Source: Bog-756 sp049517675
Lineage (GTDB): Bacteria; Actinomycetota; Acidimicrobiia; Acidimicrobiales; RAAP-2
Direction of reading: 5' to 3'
Assembly: GCA_049517675.1 (NCBI GenBank)
Contig: JBEKRV010000025.1
Span: 62,001 to 126,000 of the forward strand
Length of the DNA: 64,000 nucleotides
Below, piece after piece: positions 16,468-24,836 of this stretch. The position numbers and the translations under genes were made by a program. Each line of letters begins with the position of its first letter. The first letter of the stretch is position 1. The notes under the pieces were generated by a model. The model saw only the letters and a list, made by a program, of their open reading frames with translations, was not told the DNA's origin and did not search any database.

Positions 16468-18093
16468 GTGGCAGGCCTGAACTTCGCCGACATCTTCGAG
16501 AGAGTGGTCGACACCACTCCGGACGCCACGGCGCTGGTGGTCCGATCGGTGGTGGGGGAGGAGGTCCGCCTCACCTTCGCCGAGCTCGACGCCCGTGCCA
16601 ACCGCCTGGCCCACGCGCTCCTCGCCTCCGGCATCGCTCCCGGCGACCACATCGGCTGCCACCTCTACGACGGCAACCAGTACGTCGAGACGACGCTGGC
16701 CGCGTTCAAGATCCGGGCCGTGCCGGTCAACGTCAACTTCCGCTACGTGGACGAGGAGCTCGAGTACCTGTTCGACGACGCCGACCTGAAGCTGGTGGTG
16801 ACCGAGCCCGATCTCGAGGACCGCGCAGACCGCGCCGCCAAGGACCTCGGGTGGCCCTGCGCCGTCCTGGTGGCCGACGACCGCTACGAGGCGCTCCTCG
16901 CCGCCGGTCCCGACGACCGCCCGGTCGTCGCGGGTCGCGGCCCCGACGACGTCTACGGGCTGTGGACCGGGGGGACCACCGGCATGCCCAAGGGCGTGAT
17001 GTGGCGTCACGAGGACATCTACCAGTCGGTGGTGGGGGGAGGGGGCAACCCGGCACTCGGCATCGCACCGGTCGCCGACCTCGACGACGTGGCCGCCCGG
17101 GCGGCCGGCGACTACCCGCTCCCCGGGACGCTCACCCTGTGCCCCCTGATGCACGGGGCCGGGTGGTGGATCGGTTTCTCGGCCCTCCTGTCCGGGAGCC
17201 ACCACGTGGTCATCCGCGACCTCGGGTTCGACCCGGGCTTCGCCCTGCGGGTGATGGCCGAGGAGCGGGTCAGCGTGGTCATGACCATCGGCGATGCCTA
17301 CGCCCGACCGATCGTCGACCACCTCCAGTCCCACGGGACCGACGACTTCGATCTGTCGGGACTCGTCGTGTACGCCTCGGGCGGAGCCATCCTGTCGCCG
17401 TCGCTGAAGGACTCGCTCGGCACCCTGTTGCCCCACGTGCTGGTACTGGACGGGTTCGGGGCGTCGGAGACCGGCGGGCAGGGTGCCCTGATCGGCCACG
17501 GCGAGGACGGTGCGCCGATCTTCGCCATGGACCCGACCAACACGGTCATCGCCGAGGACGGCACGCTGTGCACCCCGGGGGACGGGCGGATGGGCATGCT
17601 GGCCACCAGTGGACGCATCCCCCTCGGGTACCACAAGGACGAGGCGAGGACGGCCGCCACCTTCCCGGTGATCGACGGTGTCCGCTACGCGGTCCCCGGT
17701 GACGTGGCCCGGATCCTCGCCGACGGGACCATCGCCGTCTACGGGCGGGGGTCGGTCTCGATCAACTCGGGTGGGGAGAAGATCTTCCCGGAGGAGGTCG
17801 AGCGGGCGCTCAAGAGCCACCCGGCCGTCGTCGACGCCACCGTGGTCGGCACGCCGAACGAACGGTGGGGCTCCCAGGTCACCGCCGTGGTGCAGCTCCG
17901 TTGCGGTCTCGATCCCGGGCCGGGGGCCGACGAGCTGCGTGGACACTGCCGTGCCCACCTCGCCGGCTACAAGCTGCCCCGTGACATCGTCTTCGTGGAC
18001 ACGGTGCGCCGGTCTCCGTCGGGCAAGCCGGACTACCGCTGGGCGAAGGACGTGGCCGTGGCCGCGCTCGACGGTTCGGTCACGACGGGGTAG
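16468..18093 (+). CDS. acyl-CoA synthetase (AMP-forming)
   Basis: A 541-aa ANL-superfamily ligase that activates a carboxylate to acyl-CoA. The phosphate loop is WTGGTTGMPKGVMW, followed by DGFGASETG, then YGRGSVSINSGGEKIFPEEVE and the C-terminal RSPSGKPDYRWAK with the catalytic lysine. GTG 16468 has a GGGGGG stretch 5 bp upstream; GTG 16462 is possible. It resembles the FadD-type ligases of Actinobacteria that act on long-chain or steroid side-chain acids, but the substrate is not evident. Confidence 0.88.
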   Translation: MAGLNFADIFERVVDTTPDATALVVRSVVGEEVRLTFAELDARANRLAHALLASGIAPGDHIGCHLYDGNQYVETTLAAFKIRAVPVNVNFRYVDEELEYLFDDADLKLVVTEPDLEDRADRAAKDLGWPCAVLVADDRYEALLAAGPDDRPVVAGRGPDDVYGLWTGGTTGMPKGVMWRHEDIYQSVVGGGGNPALGIAPVADLDDVAARAAGDYPLPGTLTLCPLMHGAGWWIGFSALLSGSHHVVIRDLGFDPGFALRVMAEERVSVVMTIGDAYARPIVDHLQSHGTDDFDLSGLVVYASGGAILSPSLKDSLGTLLPHVLVLDGFGASETGGQGALIGHGEDGAPIFAMDPTNTVIAEDGTLCTPGDGRMGMLATSGRIPLGYHKDEARTAATFPVIDGVRYAVPGDVARILADGTIAVYGRGSVSINSGGEKIFPEEVERALKSHPAVVDATVVGTPNERWGSQVTAVVQLRCGLDPGPGADELRGHCRAHLAGYKLPRDIVFVDTVRRSPSGKPDYRWAKDVAVAALDGSVTTG

Positions 18094-18579
18094 GCGGGTC
18101 CGGGGGCGCAGGGGCGGGGACGGTCTCGCCGCACACCGTGGCCACGATCCGCTCGATGACGGCGTCCTGGGCCTCGAGATGGGCCTGGATCTGGAGGGCC
18201 TCGTGGAGGACGGCGTCGGCGTCCTGGTAGGTGGCCTCGGCCCGCTTGTCGGAGGCATGGCTCTGGATGTTCCGGCCCACGATGATGACGGCCAGCAGGA
18301 CGAGCTGGAGGAACTCGGAGGAGATCCACAGGACGATGGTCGAGAAGCGGGTGGGCACGATGGTGAGGCCGAGTACGGCGGGCAGGCCGACCAGGGCGAT
18401 GGCCGCGAAGACGTAGGCACATCACATGGTCGCGACCGTGCCGGTGATCCTGGCGGCCGGGGCGGAGTTGCACTTGGCTGTACGGCCGCCGCCGGGGAGC
18501 TGGTCGGCCACCTTGGTCGGGGCTTCGGCCTTGCGCCCTTCGATGCGGAATGGGGATGGTGTTCGACGAGGGTGGACAT
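18080..18579 (-). pseudogene. broken small two-helix membrane protein gene
   Basis: Reading the reverse strand from GTG 18511 gives VADQLPGGGRTAKCNSA..RITGTVATM, then TGA at 18424-18422, then CAYVFAAIALVGLPAVL and, in the same frame, a second helix WISSEFLQLVLLAVIIVG and a charged ASDKRAEATYQDADAVLHEA tail to 18080. Actinobacterial relatives, as I recall them, have VGTMWCAY.F at this place, so the TGA would replace TGG (Trp). ATG 18579 (MSTLVEHHPHS) is in another frame, which may be a second lesion. An intact 92-codon piece could still start at GTG 18358. The 3' end overlaps the acyl-CoA ligase by 14 bp. Confidence 0.6.
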
Positions 18580-18627
18580 CCCCCGGTGGTGGCACCGCCG
18601 GGAACCCGCATCGGCGATGATGGAGGG

Positions 18628-19098
18628 ATGCCGGAGTACGTGCTGCCCAGGATCCCGGCGTCGGCCGGCGCGCTGCTGCGCGACGGGGACGACGGCATCC
18701 TGGTCCTCAAGCCGACCTACAAGGGCGGCTGGACCGTGCCGGGCGGTCAGGTCGAGGAGGGCGGCGAGACCCCGTGGGAGGCCTGCCGGCGCGAGGTGGC
18801 CGAGGAGACCGGTCTGATCGTGGACTCGGGTCGGCTGGTGTGCGTGGACTTCCTGCGGGCGCGCCCCGACCACCCGGGCGGCGTCCGGTTCCTGTTCGAC
18901 TGCGGCGAGGTCGCGCCGGTTGAGCGCGACCACATCGTGCTGCAGGAAGGCGAGATCGGGGACCACCGGTGGGCGGAGGTGGACGAGGCCCTCCGGCTGC
19001 TGAGCGGTCCCGTCAGCCGCCGCGTGGGTCGGGCGCTCGGTGCGACGGGGACGATCTACCTGGAGGACGGGCGTCCGGTGGTCGGCGTGGGCGACTGA
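18628..19098 (+). CDS. Nudix hydrolase
   Basis: A 156-aa protein with a full Nudix box, G.VEEGGE followed by CRREVAEETGL, which binds Mg and hydrolyses a nucleoside-diphosphate-linked substrate. The first strand ASAGALLRDGDDGILVLK and the GGWTVPGGQ lead-in are typical. I chose ATG 18628 (MPEYVLPRI); the spacing from the preceding GGAGG is very short, so translation may be leaderless. It converges with the LysR gene, 7 bp apart. Substrate unknown. Confidence 0.85.
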   Translation: MPEYVLPRIPASAGALLRDGDDGILVLKPTYKGGWTVPGGQVEEGGETPWEACRREVAEETGLIVDSGRLVCVDFLRARPDHPGGVRFLFDCGEVAPVERDHIVLQEGEIGDHRWAEVDEALRLLSGPVSRRVGRALGATGTIYLEDGRPVVGVGD

Positions 19099-19105
19099 GT
19101 CCGGC

Positions 19106-19996
19106 TCAGGTCCCGCGGGGCACGCCGAGACCGGCGACGAACCCGGTCACCTGTGTCCGGGCCAGGTCGGCGACGCGGGCGACGGCGAACCAGGGCTCCG
19201 CCGGGACGAGGTCCCCGACCGGGTAGAGCTCGACCAGGGCACCCGAGGCCAGCCCGGCCGCGCAGGCGTACTCCGGCAGGAGGCTCACGCCGAGGCCACG
19301 GGCGACGGCACCGGCCACGGCACGCAGGTCCGGTGCCACGAGGCGGAGCTCGCCGCCGAACGGGCGTCCCAGGGAGGTCTGCCAGAACCGGCGGGTGCGT
19401 GGGAGCTCGGCACTGAAGGCGACCCATGGCATCCCGACCAGGGACCGCCCGAGCTCGCCGCGATCGCCGGCACGGATGGGCCGTTGCTGTTCGGGGGATG
19501 CCACCAGGACGAACCCGGTGACCCCGAGCGCCACCGGGGCGAGCATCCGACGGGCCGGCCCGGTGGTGGTGACGGCGACGTCGAGCTCACCCCCGTGGAG
19601 GAGCCCGAGGAGCTCGGCGTCGGTGCCGTACCGGACCGACAGCGCGGCCGAGCCCGGCTGGAGCCGAGGGAGGACGCCGTAGGAGAAGAACTCGGGTGAC
19701 GAGCCGAACCGCAGCGCCGGCGACCGTGGCGGGGCGGTGCCCGCGTCGATGCCGCCGAGGACCGGCTCGAGCCGGTCGAGCGCGTCGGCCACCTCGGCGT
19801 AGAGCTCGCGGCCGTGGCGGGTCGGGTCGACACCGTGCGGGGTGCGGACGAACAGCGGCGTGCCGACCGATCGCTCGAGCGACGCCAGCTGCTGGCTGGC
19901 CGCAGGCTGGGACAGATTGCGCAGTGCCGCCCCGTCGGTGACCGATCCGGTCCGGTAGATGGCCACGAACGTGCGCAGCCAGTCGGGAGGGGACAT
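19106..19996 (-). CDS. LysR family transcriptional regulator
   Basis: A 296-aa LTTR. Residues 1-60 form the winged HTH (FVAIYRTGSVTDGAALRNLS followed by QPAASQQLASLERSVGTPLF); residues ~90-290 are the periplasmic-binding-like effector domain. It diverges from the methyltransferase at 20056, the usual LTTR arrangement. A 15-bp perfect inverted repeat with a T-N11-A core spans its own start codon, which fits autorepression and activation or repression of the neighbour. Confidence 0.9.
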   Translation of the reverse strand: MSPPDWLRTFVAIYRTGSVTDGAALRNLSQPAASQQLASLERSVGTPLFVRTPHGVDPTRHGRELYAEVADALDRLEPVLGGIDAGTAPPRSPALRFGSSPEFFSYGVLPRLQPGSAALSVRYGTDAELLGLLHGGELDVAVTTTGPARRMLAPVALGVTGFVLVASPEQQRPIRAGDRGELGRSLVGMPWVAFSAELPRTRRFWQTSLGRPFGGELRLVAPDLRAVAGAVARGLGVSLLPEYACAAGLASGALVELYPVGDLVPAEPWFAVARVADLARTQVTGFVAGLGVPRGT

Positions 19997-20018
19997 AAGC
20001 AGAGCTTATGTCCCCTCC
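19986..20018. promoter_or_regulatory. LysR-type operator, 15-bp perfect inverted repeat
   Basis: GGAGGGGACATAAGC (19986-20000) and its exact reverse complement (20004-20018) flank AGA. The inner part ATAAGC-AGA-GCTTAT contains T-N11-A, the LTTR core. The LysR ATG (19996-19994) lies inside the left arm, so binding would also block its own transcription or translation. Confidence 0.8.
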
Positions 20019-20055
20019 ATGAATCTTTTCTTTGCCAATGTGCCGACGTGGGCGC

Positions 20056-20871
20056 ATGCTTGACGACGTGCCCGACACCACCTACACCCACGGCCATCAC
20101 GAGAGCGTGTTGCGCTCCCACCGGTGGCGTACCGCCGCCAACTCGGCGGCGTACCTGCTACCGCACCTCGCACCAGGTGCCGACCTGCTCGACGTCGGCT
20201 GCGGGCCGGGCACCGTCACGTGCGACCTGGCCCGATCGGTGGCGCCCGGCCGGGTGGTCGGGATCGACGCCGCCGCCGACGTGGTCGACGCGGCCCGGGC
20301 CGAGGCCGGTGCGTCCGGGGTCGACGGCGTGACCTTCGAGGTGGCCGACCTGTTCGACCTCCCCTTCGACGACGGCACGTTCGACATCGTCCATGCCCAC
20401 CAGGTGCTCCAGCACGTGGCCGATCCGGTGGCCGCCCTCGTCGAGATGCGTCGGGTGTGCCGCCCCGGCGGCCTGGTGGCGGTGCGCGACTCGGACTACC
20501 CGACGTTCACCTTCGCCCCCCCGGAGCCGGACCTCGACCGGGCGGTGGCCGCGTACGGCGAGCTGACCCGGGTCAACCGGGCCCACTGGGACGCCGGCCG
20601 GCAGCTGCTGGGCTGGGCCCACGCCGCCGGATTCGTCGACGTGGTGGCGTCGGCATCGGCATGGTGCTTCGCCAGTGAGGAGGAGCGGGCGTGGTGGGGT
20701 GGCCTGTGGGCCGACCGGTTCACCCGGTCGGCCCTGGCCGACCAGCTGTTGGCCAGCGGGATCGCCCAACGGACCGACCTCGAGGAGTTCGCCGCCGCGT
20801 GGCGGCGGTGGGCCGCCTCGCCCGACGGCTGGTTCGCCGTCCTCCACGGCGAGGTGCTGGCCACCGCCTGA
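20056..20871 (+). CDS. SAM-dependent class I methyltransferase
   Basis: A 271-aa UbiE/Methyltransf_11-like enzyme: LLDVGCGPGTVTCDLA is the SAM glycine loop, VVGIDAAADVV the acidic ribose-binding strand, DDGTFDIVHAHQVLQHV motif II-III. Substrate unknown. ATG 20056 (MLDDVPDTTYTH) is my choice, though an upstream ATG (20032) and the GTG 20068 are possible. The pairing with the divergent LysR and the palindrome suggests it is the regulated target. Confidence 0.85.
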   Translation: MLDDVPDTTYTHGHHESVLRSHRWRTAANSAAYLLPHLAPGADLLDVGCGPGTVTCDLARSVAPGRVVGIDAAADVVDAARAEAGASGVDGVTFEVADLFDLPFDDGTFDIVHAHQVLQHVADPVAALVEMRRVCRPGGLVAVRDSDYPTFTFAPPEPDLDRAVAAYGELTRVNRAHWDAGRQLLGWAHAAGFVDVVASASAWCFASEEERAWWGGLWADRFTRSALADQLLASGIAQRTDLEEFAAAWRRWAASPDGWFAVLHGEVLATA

Positions 20872-20896
20872 GCTCCCCGCTCGAGAGGGGCCGGCG

Positions 20897-21775
20897 TCAG
20901 CCGGACCGCTCCGGGGCCATCGCGCCGAGGAGGCGATCGGGCGCCTCGACCATCGGATAGTGGCCGACACCGTCCAGGAGGACGACCCGGGCGTCGGGCC
21001 GGGCCCGCGCCAGGCGATCGGCCATGGCCGGCACGGCGATCGGGTCGTCGGTTCCCCAGACCACGGTCAGGGGGGAGGGATGGTCGACCAGCGGTGGCGT
21101 GAACCGGTGCTCGAGGTGCCGGCGCTCGTCGATGTAGCGGGCCAGGCGGGGGAGGAGGCGTTCGCCACCGTCGTGGGAGATCAGCTCCCAGGCCGCCTCG
21201 AGCTCGGCCGCCGGGACGTGCGCCGAGTCGCTGAACGTTCCGACCAGCCCACCGAGGACCGCGTCCCGGTCGAGGATTCCGGGCGCCAACCGCTCGTCGG
21301 GGAGCGCTTCGAGCAATTTCTGCCCGTCGCTGAGCCGGACGAGGTCCATGTAGATGGTGCCGTTGGTCAGGGTCCGGTCGGTGATCTCCACGTCCCACGC
21401 ACCCTCGAGCTGCCGGGCCAGGAGCTCGCCGCCGACGGTGTCGCCGATGTCGTGGGTGAGGAGGCCCAGCCGGTCGATGCCGAGCTCCGCGACCAGGGCC
21501 ACGGCCAGGTCGGCCTGGTCGACGAGCCGGTAGGGCCGGTCGGGCTTGGACGACAGCCCGAATCCCAGCATGTCGAAGAGGACCACCCGTCGATCGGTCG
21601 CCAGGGCGTCGACCACCCGGTAGAAGTCGAAGGAGGAGGTGGGGAACCCGTGGAGGACGAGGAGCGGCGCCGCGTCCGAAGGTCGCGCGGCGGGGACGTC
21701 GACGGTGAAGATCCCCGACCCGCACAAGGTGTGCAGCCGGCCCCGGGACCGCCACGCGTCGACCAGGGAGCTCAC
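20897..21775 (-). CDS. alpha/beta hydrolase, haloalkane dehalogenase/epoxide hydrolase type
   Basis: A 292-aa hydrolase. LLVLHGFPTSSFDFYRV is the HG oxyanion region. The nucleophile elbow reads HDIGDTVGG with Asp rather than Ser, as in haloalkane dehalogenases and epoxide hydrolases. VVWGTDDPIAVP and DGVGHYPMVEAP supply the acid and His. Its ATG overlaps the upstream dienelactone-hydrolase stop by 4 bp, so the two are translationally coupled. Confidence 0.87.
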   Translation of the reverse strand: MSSLVDAWRSRGRLHTLCGSGIFTVDVPAARPSDAAPLLVLHGFPTSSFDFYRVVDALATDRRVVLFDMLGFGLSSKPDRPYRLVDQADLAVALVAELGIDRLGLLTHDIGDTVGGELLARQLEGAWDVEITDRTLTNGTIYMDLVRLSDGQKLLEALPDERLAPGILDRDAVLGGLVGTFSDSAHVPAAELEAAWELISHDGGERLLPRLARYIDERRHLEHRFTPPLVDHPSPLTVVWGTDDPIAVPAMADRLARARPDARVVLLDGVGHYPMVEAPDRLLGAMAPERSG

Positions 21776-22560
21776 GCCACGAGTCGGGTCCGGAACAGGT
21801 CGAGCACCTGGTCCAGCGCCTCGCGTGTCGGCGTGCCGGGCCGGTCGTCGAGGTCCTCGGTGAGCACCGAGTGCGCGCCCTTGCGGTGGCCGTAGGGATT
21901 GCCGGGTGAGGAGTCGAGCTCCACGCCCACGAATCCGTCGCCGAGCAGCTCACTCAGCGCTGCGAACCGTTCGTGTGGCGAGACCCGGTCGCCGGTGAAC
22001 CGCAGGCCCAGGACGCACACCCCGGCGGCGACCCGCTCGCGGACCCGTTCGGCGTCGGCGTCGCTGATGCCGAGGGCCCGGCGGCGGGCCCGGCCCATCG
22101 GGAAAGGCAGTGACGGCTGGCTGAGCACCGGAGCCAGCATGACGTCGTCGACCATCATGGCCAGGGCGAACCCTCCGGTCAGGCACATCCCCACGGCGCC
22201 GACGCCCGGTCCGCCGCAACGCTCGTGCTCGGACCGGGCGAGCGCCCGCAACCAGGTGGTCACCGGGCTCGTCCGGTCGAGGGCCAGCGCGGTGAACTCC
22301 TTGGACACGCAGGTCTGGACCATCGATCGCAGGGCATAGGGGACGGACGGGTCCTTGCCGTCGACACCGAAGAGATGGGGCATCACGGCCGTGCATCCGA
22401 TGCCGGCCACCATCCGGGCGAAGCGGGCCACGTTCGGGGTGATCCCGGGAATCTCGGAGATCACGATCACGGCCGGTCCGGTGCCGATCCGGTGGATGGC
22501 GCGGGTGGTTCCCTCGGCTGTGAAGCTCGAGTGCTCGAAGTCGTCCAGGGGATCTGCCAT
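21772..22560 (-). CDS. dienelactone hydrolase family protein
   Basis: A 262-aa DLH-family alpha/beta hydrolase. The nucleophile elbow is GMCLTGG with Cys, the DLH hallmark. VIVISEIPGITPNVARFARM holds the substrate carboxylate-binding Glu region, and YGHRKGAHSV the His region. It acts in the cytoplasm on lactone or ester substrates; the real substrate is unknown. First gene of a two-gene unit with the Asp-nucleophile hydrolase. Confidence 0.85.
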   Translation of the reverse strand: MADPLDDFEHSSFTAEGTTRAIHRIGTGPAVIVISEIPGITPNVARFARMVAGIGCTAVMPHLFGVDGKDPSVPYALRSMVQTCVSKEFTALALDRTSPVTTWLRALARSEHERCGGPGVGAVGMCLTGGFALAMMVDDVMLAPVLSQPSLPFPMGRARRRALGISDADAERVRERVAAGVCVLGLRFTGDRVSPHERFAALSELLGDGFVGVELDSSPGNPYGHRKGAHSVLTEDLDDRPGTPTREALDQVLDLFRTRLVA

Positions 22561-22607
22561 GCGCAGACGCTATCCCCCGGGCCGCCGCCGACGCCGGCCC
22601 GTGTCGG

Positions 22608-23444
22608 TCAGGTGAGCGCCAACGTCACCACCACCGGGCGGTGGTCCGATCCCGAGGGCGGCGCCACCCGCGCGTCGACCACCGTCAGGGCCGGGGTCAC
22701 CAGGATGTGGTCGAGTTGGCTGTGGGGCCGATGCGAGGGCCACGTCCGCCCGATCACGGCCCGCCGCCACCCGGGGAAGAACGACGATGCCGGGGGTCCC
22801 CACATGTTCATGTCCCCGGCGACGAGGGCGGGTCGGTCGGGCGGGGGCAGCAGGCGGGCCAGGCGGCGGTACTGCGTCGGCGACAGGTGGGTGATGTGGG
22901 ACATGTGGGTCCCGTGCACGACGACCTCGCTCCCGTCGAGCCTGGTGGTGCACCGGACGACGGCCCTACTGGCCGGGTCCCGTCGGAGCTCGCCCAGCGA
23001 CAGCACCTCGGGATCGGCGCAGGTGACCCGGGAGAGGAGCGCCACACCCCACCGTCCCGGCTGTGCCACCCGGTCGCGGGACCCGGCCGGCAGCTTCCAC
23101 CGGTCGTGGTCGAGTTGGAGGGTCTTGCGGATCTGACCGAAGGCCGGGGCCCACCTGCGGGTGTCGGTGGGGACGGGGCCGAACAGACGGGCGTGGGCCA
23201 GGGTGGCCTCGGCCACCACCTCGTAGCCGAGTCGGGTGGCGACGAGGGACGCGGTGCCCGGTGCCCCGTCGTCCGGCGTCCACGCCTCCTGCAGGACCAG
23301 GATGTCGGTGTCGAGCCCCTCGCACGCGGCCACGACGTCGAAGTCGCGTCCCCAGCCGTCCACGCCCATGTGGATGTTGAAGCTGGCCACCCGCAGCGTG
23401 TTCCGCGTCCCGCCGGGCCCGACACCCGGTCCGGAAGGGCTCAC
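22608..23444 (-). CDS. endonuclease/exonuclease/phosphatase family protein
   Basis: A 278-aa EEP-fold hydrolase. It shows the metal and catalytic motifs in order: VASFNIHMG, VLQEAWTP, HGTHMSH, AGDMNMWGPP, LDHILVTP and SGSDHRPVVV. The fold serves DNases, phosphodiesterases and phosphatases, so the substrate is open. No signal peptide is visible. It follows the CoA-transferase gene by 4 bp on the same strand. Confidence 0.88.
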   Translation of the reverse strand: MSPSGPGVGPGGTRNTLRVASFNIHMGVDGWGRDFDVVAACEGLDTDILVLQEAWTPDDGAPGTASLVATRLGYEVVAEATLAHARLFGPVPTDTRRWAPAFGQIRKTLQLDHDRWKLPAGSRDRVAQPGRWGVALLSRVTCADPEVLSLGELRRDPASRAVVRCTTRLDGSEVVVHGTHMSHITHLSPTQYRRLARLLPPPDRPALVAGDMNMWGPPASSFFPGWRRAVIGRTWPSHRPHSQLDHILVTPALTVVDARVAPPSGSDHRPVVVTLALT

Positions 23445-23448
23445 CGGG

Positions 23449-24753
23449 TCAGTGTCGCCCGAGGGTGGCCGCCCTGGCCCGGAGCTCGTCCCGATAGTCG
23501 GGGTGGGCGATCTCGGCGAGGGCGTCGGCGCGCTCGCGCACAGTGCATCCGGTCAGGTCGGCCGCACCGTACTCGGTGACGATCACCCCGGTGTGGTGCC
23601 GGGGGGTCGAGACCACGGACCCCTCCGGTAGCACGGGCACGATCCGCGACCGGGTGACCCCGCCGGTGACCGCGGTGGATCGCATGCAGATCAGCGAGTG
23701 GTCGTCGATGCGGAGCTCGGCCCCGGCCACGAAGTCCTCGTGGCCACCGACCCCCGAGATCTGCTTGCCGTCGATGTTGTCGGCCACCACCTGCCCGTAG
23801 AGATCGACGCTGAGTGCGCCGTTGATCGACACGAAGGCGTGGTTCCGGGCGATGATCGACGGGTCGTTGACCACCTGGACGGGTACGAAGGCCACATCAT
23901 CGTTGCCGTCGAGCCACCGGTAGAGCTCGGACGAACCGAGGGCGAACGTCGTGACCGACACACCGTTGAACAGGTCCTTGGCGTCGTTGGTCACCTTGCC
24001 GGCCTGATGGAGCAGCATGAGGCCGTCGGTGAACATCTCGGAGTGGACGCCGTAGCCGCCACCGGACCCCCCCGCCAGCTTGGTGGCCACGATATTGGGC
24101 ACGGCGCCGATGCCGATCTGCAGGGTCGCCCCGTCGGTGACGAACGAGCAGGCCACCTCGGCGATGGCCTCGTCGATCTCGTCGGGGGGTGCCTGGGGCA
24201 GGGTGAACGGCGGCCCGTCCGCCTCGATGAGGACGTCGACGACGTCGAGCGGGATGGTGTTGGAGTAGTCCGGCGCGAAGGTGCAGGTGCGGGGCAGGTT
24301 GGGGTTCACCTCGACCATCAGCAGCCGGTCGGGGTCCCGGCCGGCCATGAGCAGCTCGTCTCGGGTGGCTCCCAGGTGGAGCGACAGGTTGACCGTGCCG
24401 TCTTCGTCCGGCGGGGCGGCGAGCACGGTCATCACCCTCGGGTTGTACTTGCGCAGGATGGGCGCGAATTGGCGGAAGCCCCCGGGCACGAGTTCGATGT
24501 TGGCGCCGCCGCCCAGCAGCATCCGCTCGGCCGGTCCGAAGAAGCCGCAGCGGTAGCTCACGTTGGGATGGGTGAGGACCGTGTAGTAGCCGAGCAGGAG
24601 GGCCCCGCCGAATTGGAGGTCGACCCAGTCGTCTCGCCCGCCCAGGGCGGTGAAGAAGGCGTCGGGGTTCGCCGGCCCGAGGCCGAAGCCCACAGCATCG
24701 GTCGGGCGGACCAGTTCGGCCGCTTCCTCGGGTGTGCAGATCCTGGGGGCCAT
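23449..24753 (-). CDS. acetyl-CoA hydrolase / 4-hydroxybutyrate-type CoA-transferase
   Basis: A 434-aa CoA-transferase of the acetyl-CoA hydrolase family, which moves CoA between carboxylates. Typical stretches are LQIGIGAVPNIVATKL, GVHSEMFTDGLM with the catalytic Glu, and GVIVTEYGAADLTG near the end. ATG 24753 (MAPRICTPEEA) is chosen; GTG 24759 adds two residues. It diverges from the LLM oxidoreductase with 83 bp between starts. Confidence 0.88.
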   Translation of the reverse strand: MAPRICTPEEAAELVRPTDAVGFGLGPANPDAFFTALGGRDDWVDLQFGGALLLGYYTVLTHPNVSYRCGFFGPAERMLLGGGANIELVPGGFRQFAPILRKYNPRVMTVLAAPPDEDGTVNLSLHLGATRDELLMAGRDPDRLLMVEVNPNLPRTCTFAPDYSNTIPLDVVDVLIEADGPPFTLPQAPPDEIDEAIAEVACSFVTDGATLQIGIGAVPNIVATKLAGGSGGGYGVHSEMFTDGLMLLHQAGKVTNDAKDLFNGVSVTTFALGSSELYRWLDGNDDVAFVPVQVVNDPSIIARNHAFVSINGALSVDLYGQVVADNIDGKQISGVGGHEDFVAGAELRIDDHSLICMRSTAVTGGVTRSRIVPVLPEGSVVSTPRHHTGVIVTEYGAADLTGCTVRERADALAEIAHPDYRDELRARAATLGRH

Positions 24754-24836
24754 GTCCACAGTGTGTCACCGGTGCCACCGGCGGGGCGACGACGACGGCG
24801 ACGACGACACCGTCTCCACGGTGGGAGCATGGGCCG

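Noticed and set aside
16249..18966. A very long open frame opposite the acyl-CoA ligase
   Set aside because: It is antisense to a well-supported gene, has low-complexity Arg/Pro/Gly/His composition and no family features; high GC leaves such frames open. The same holds for many other long antisense frames.
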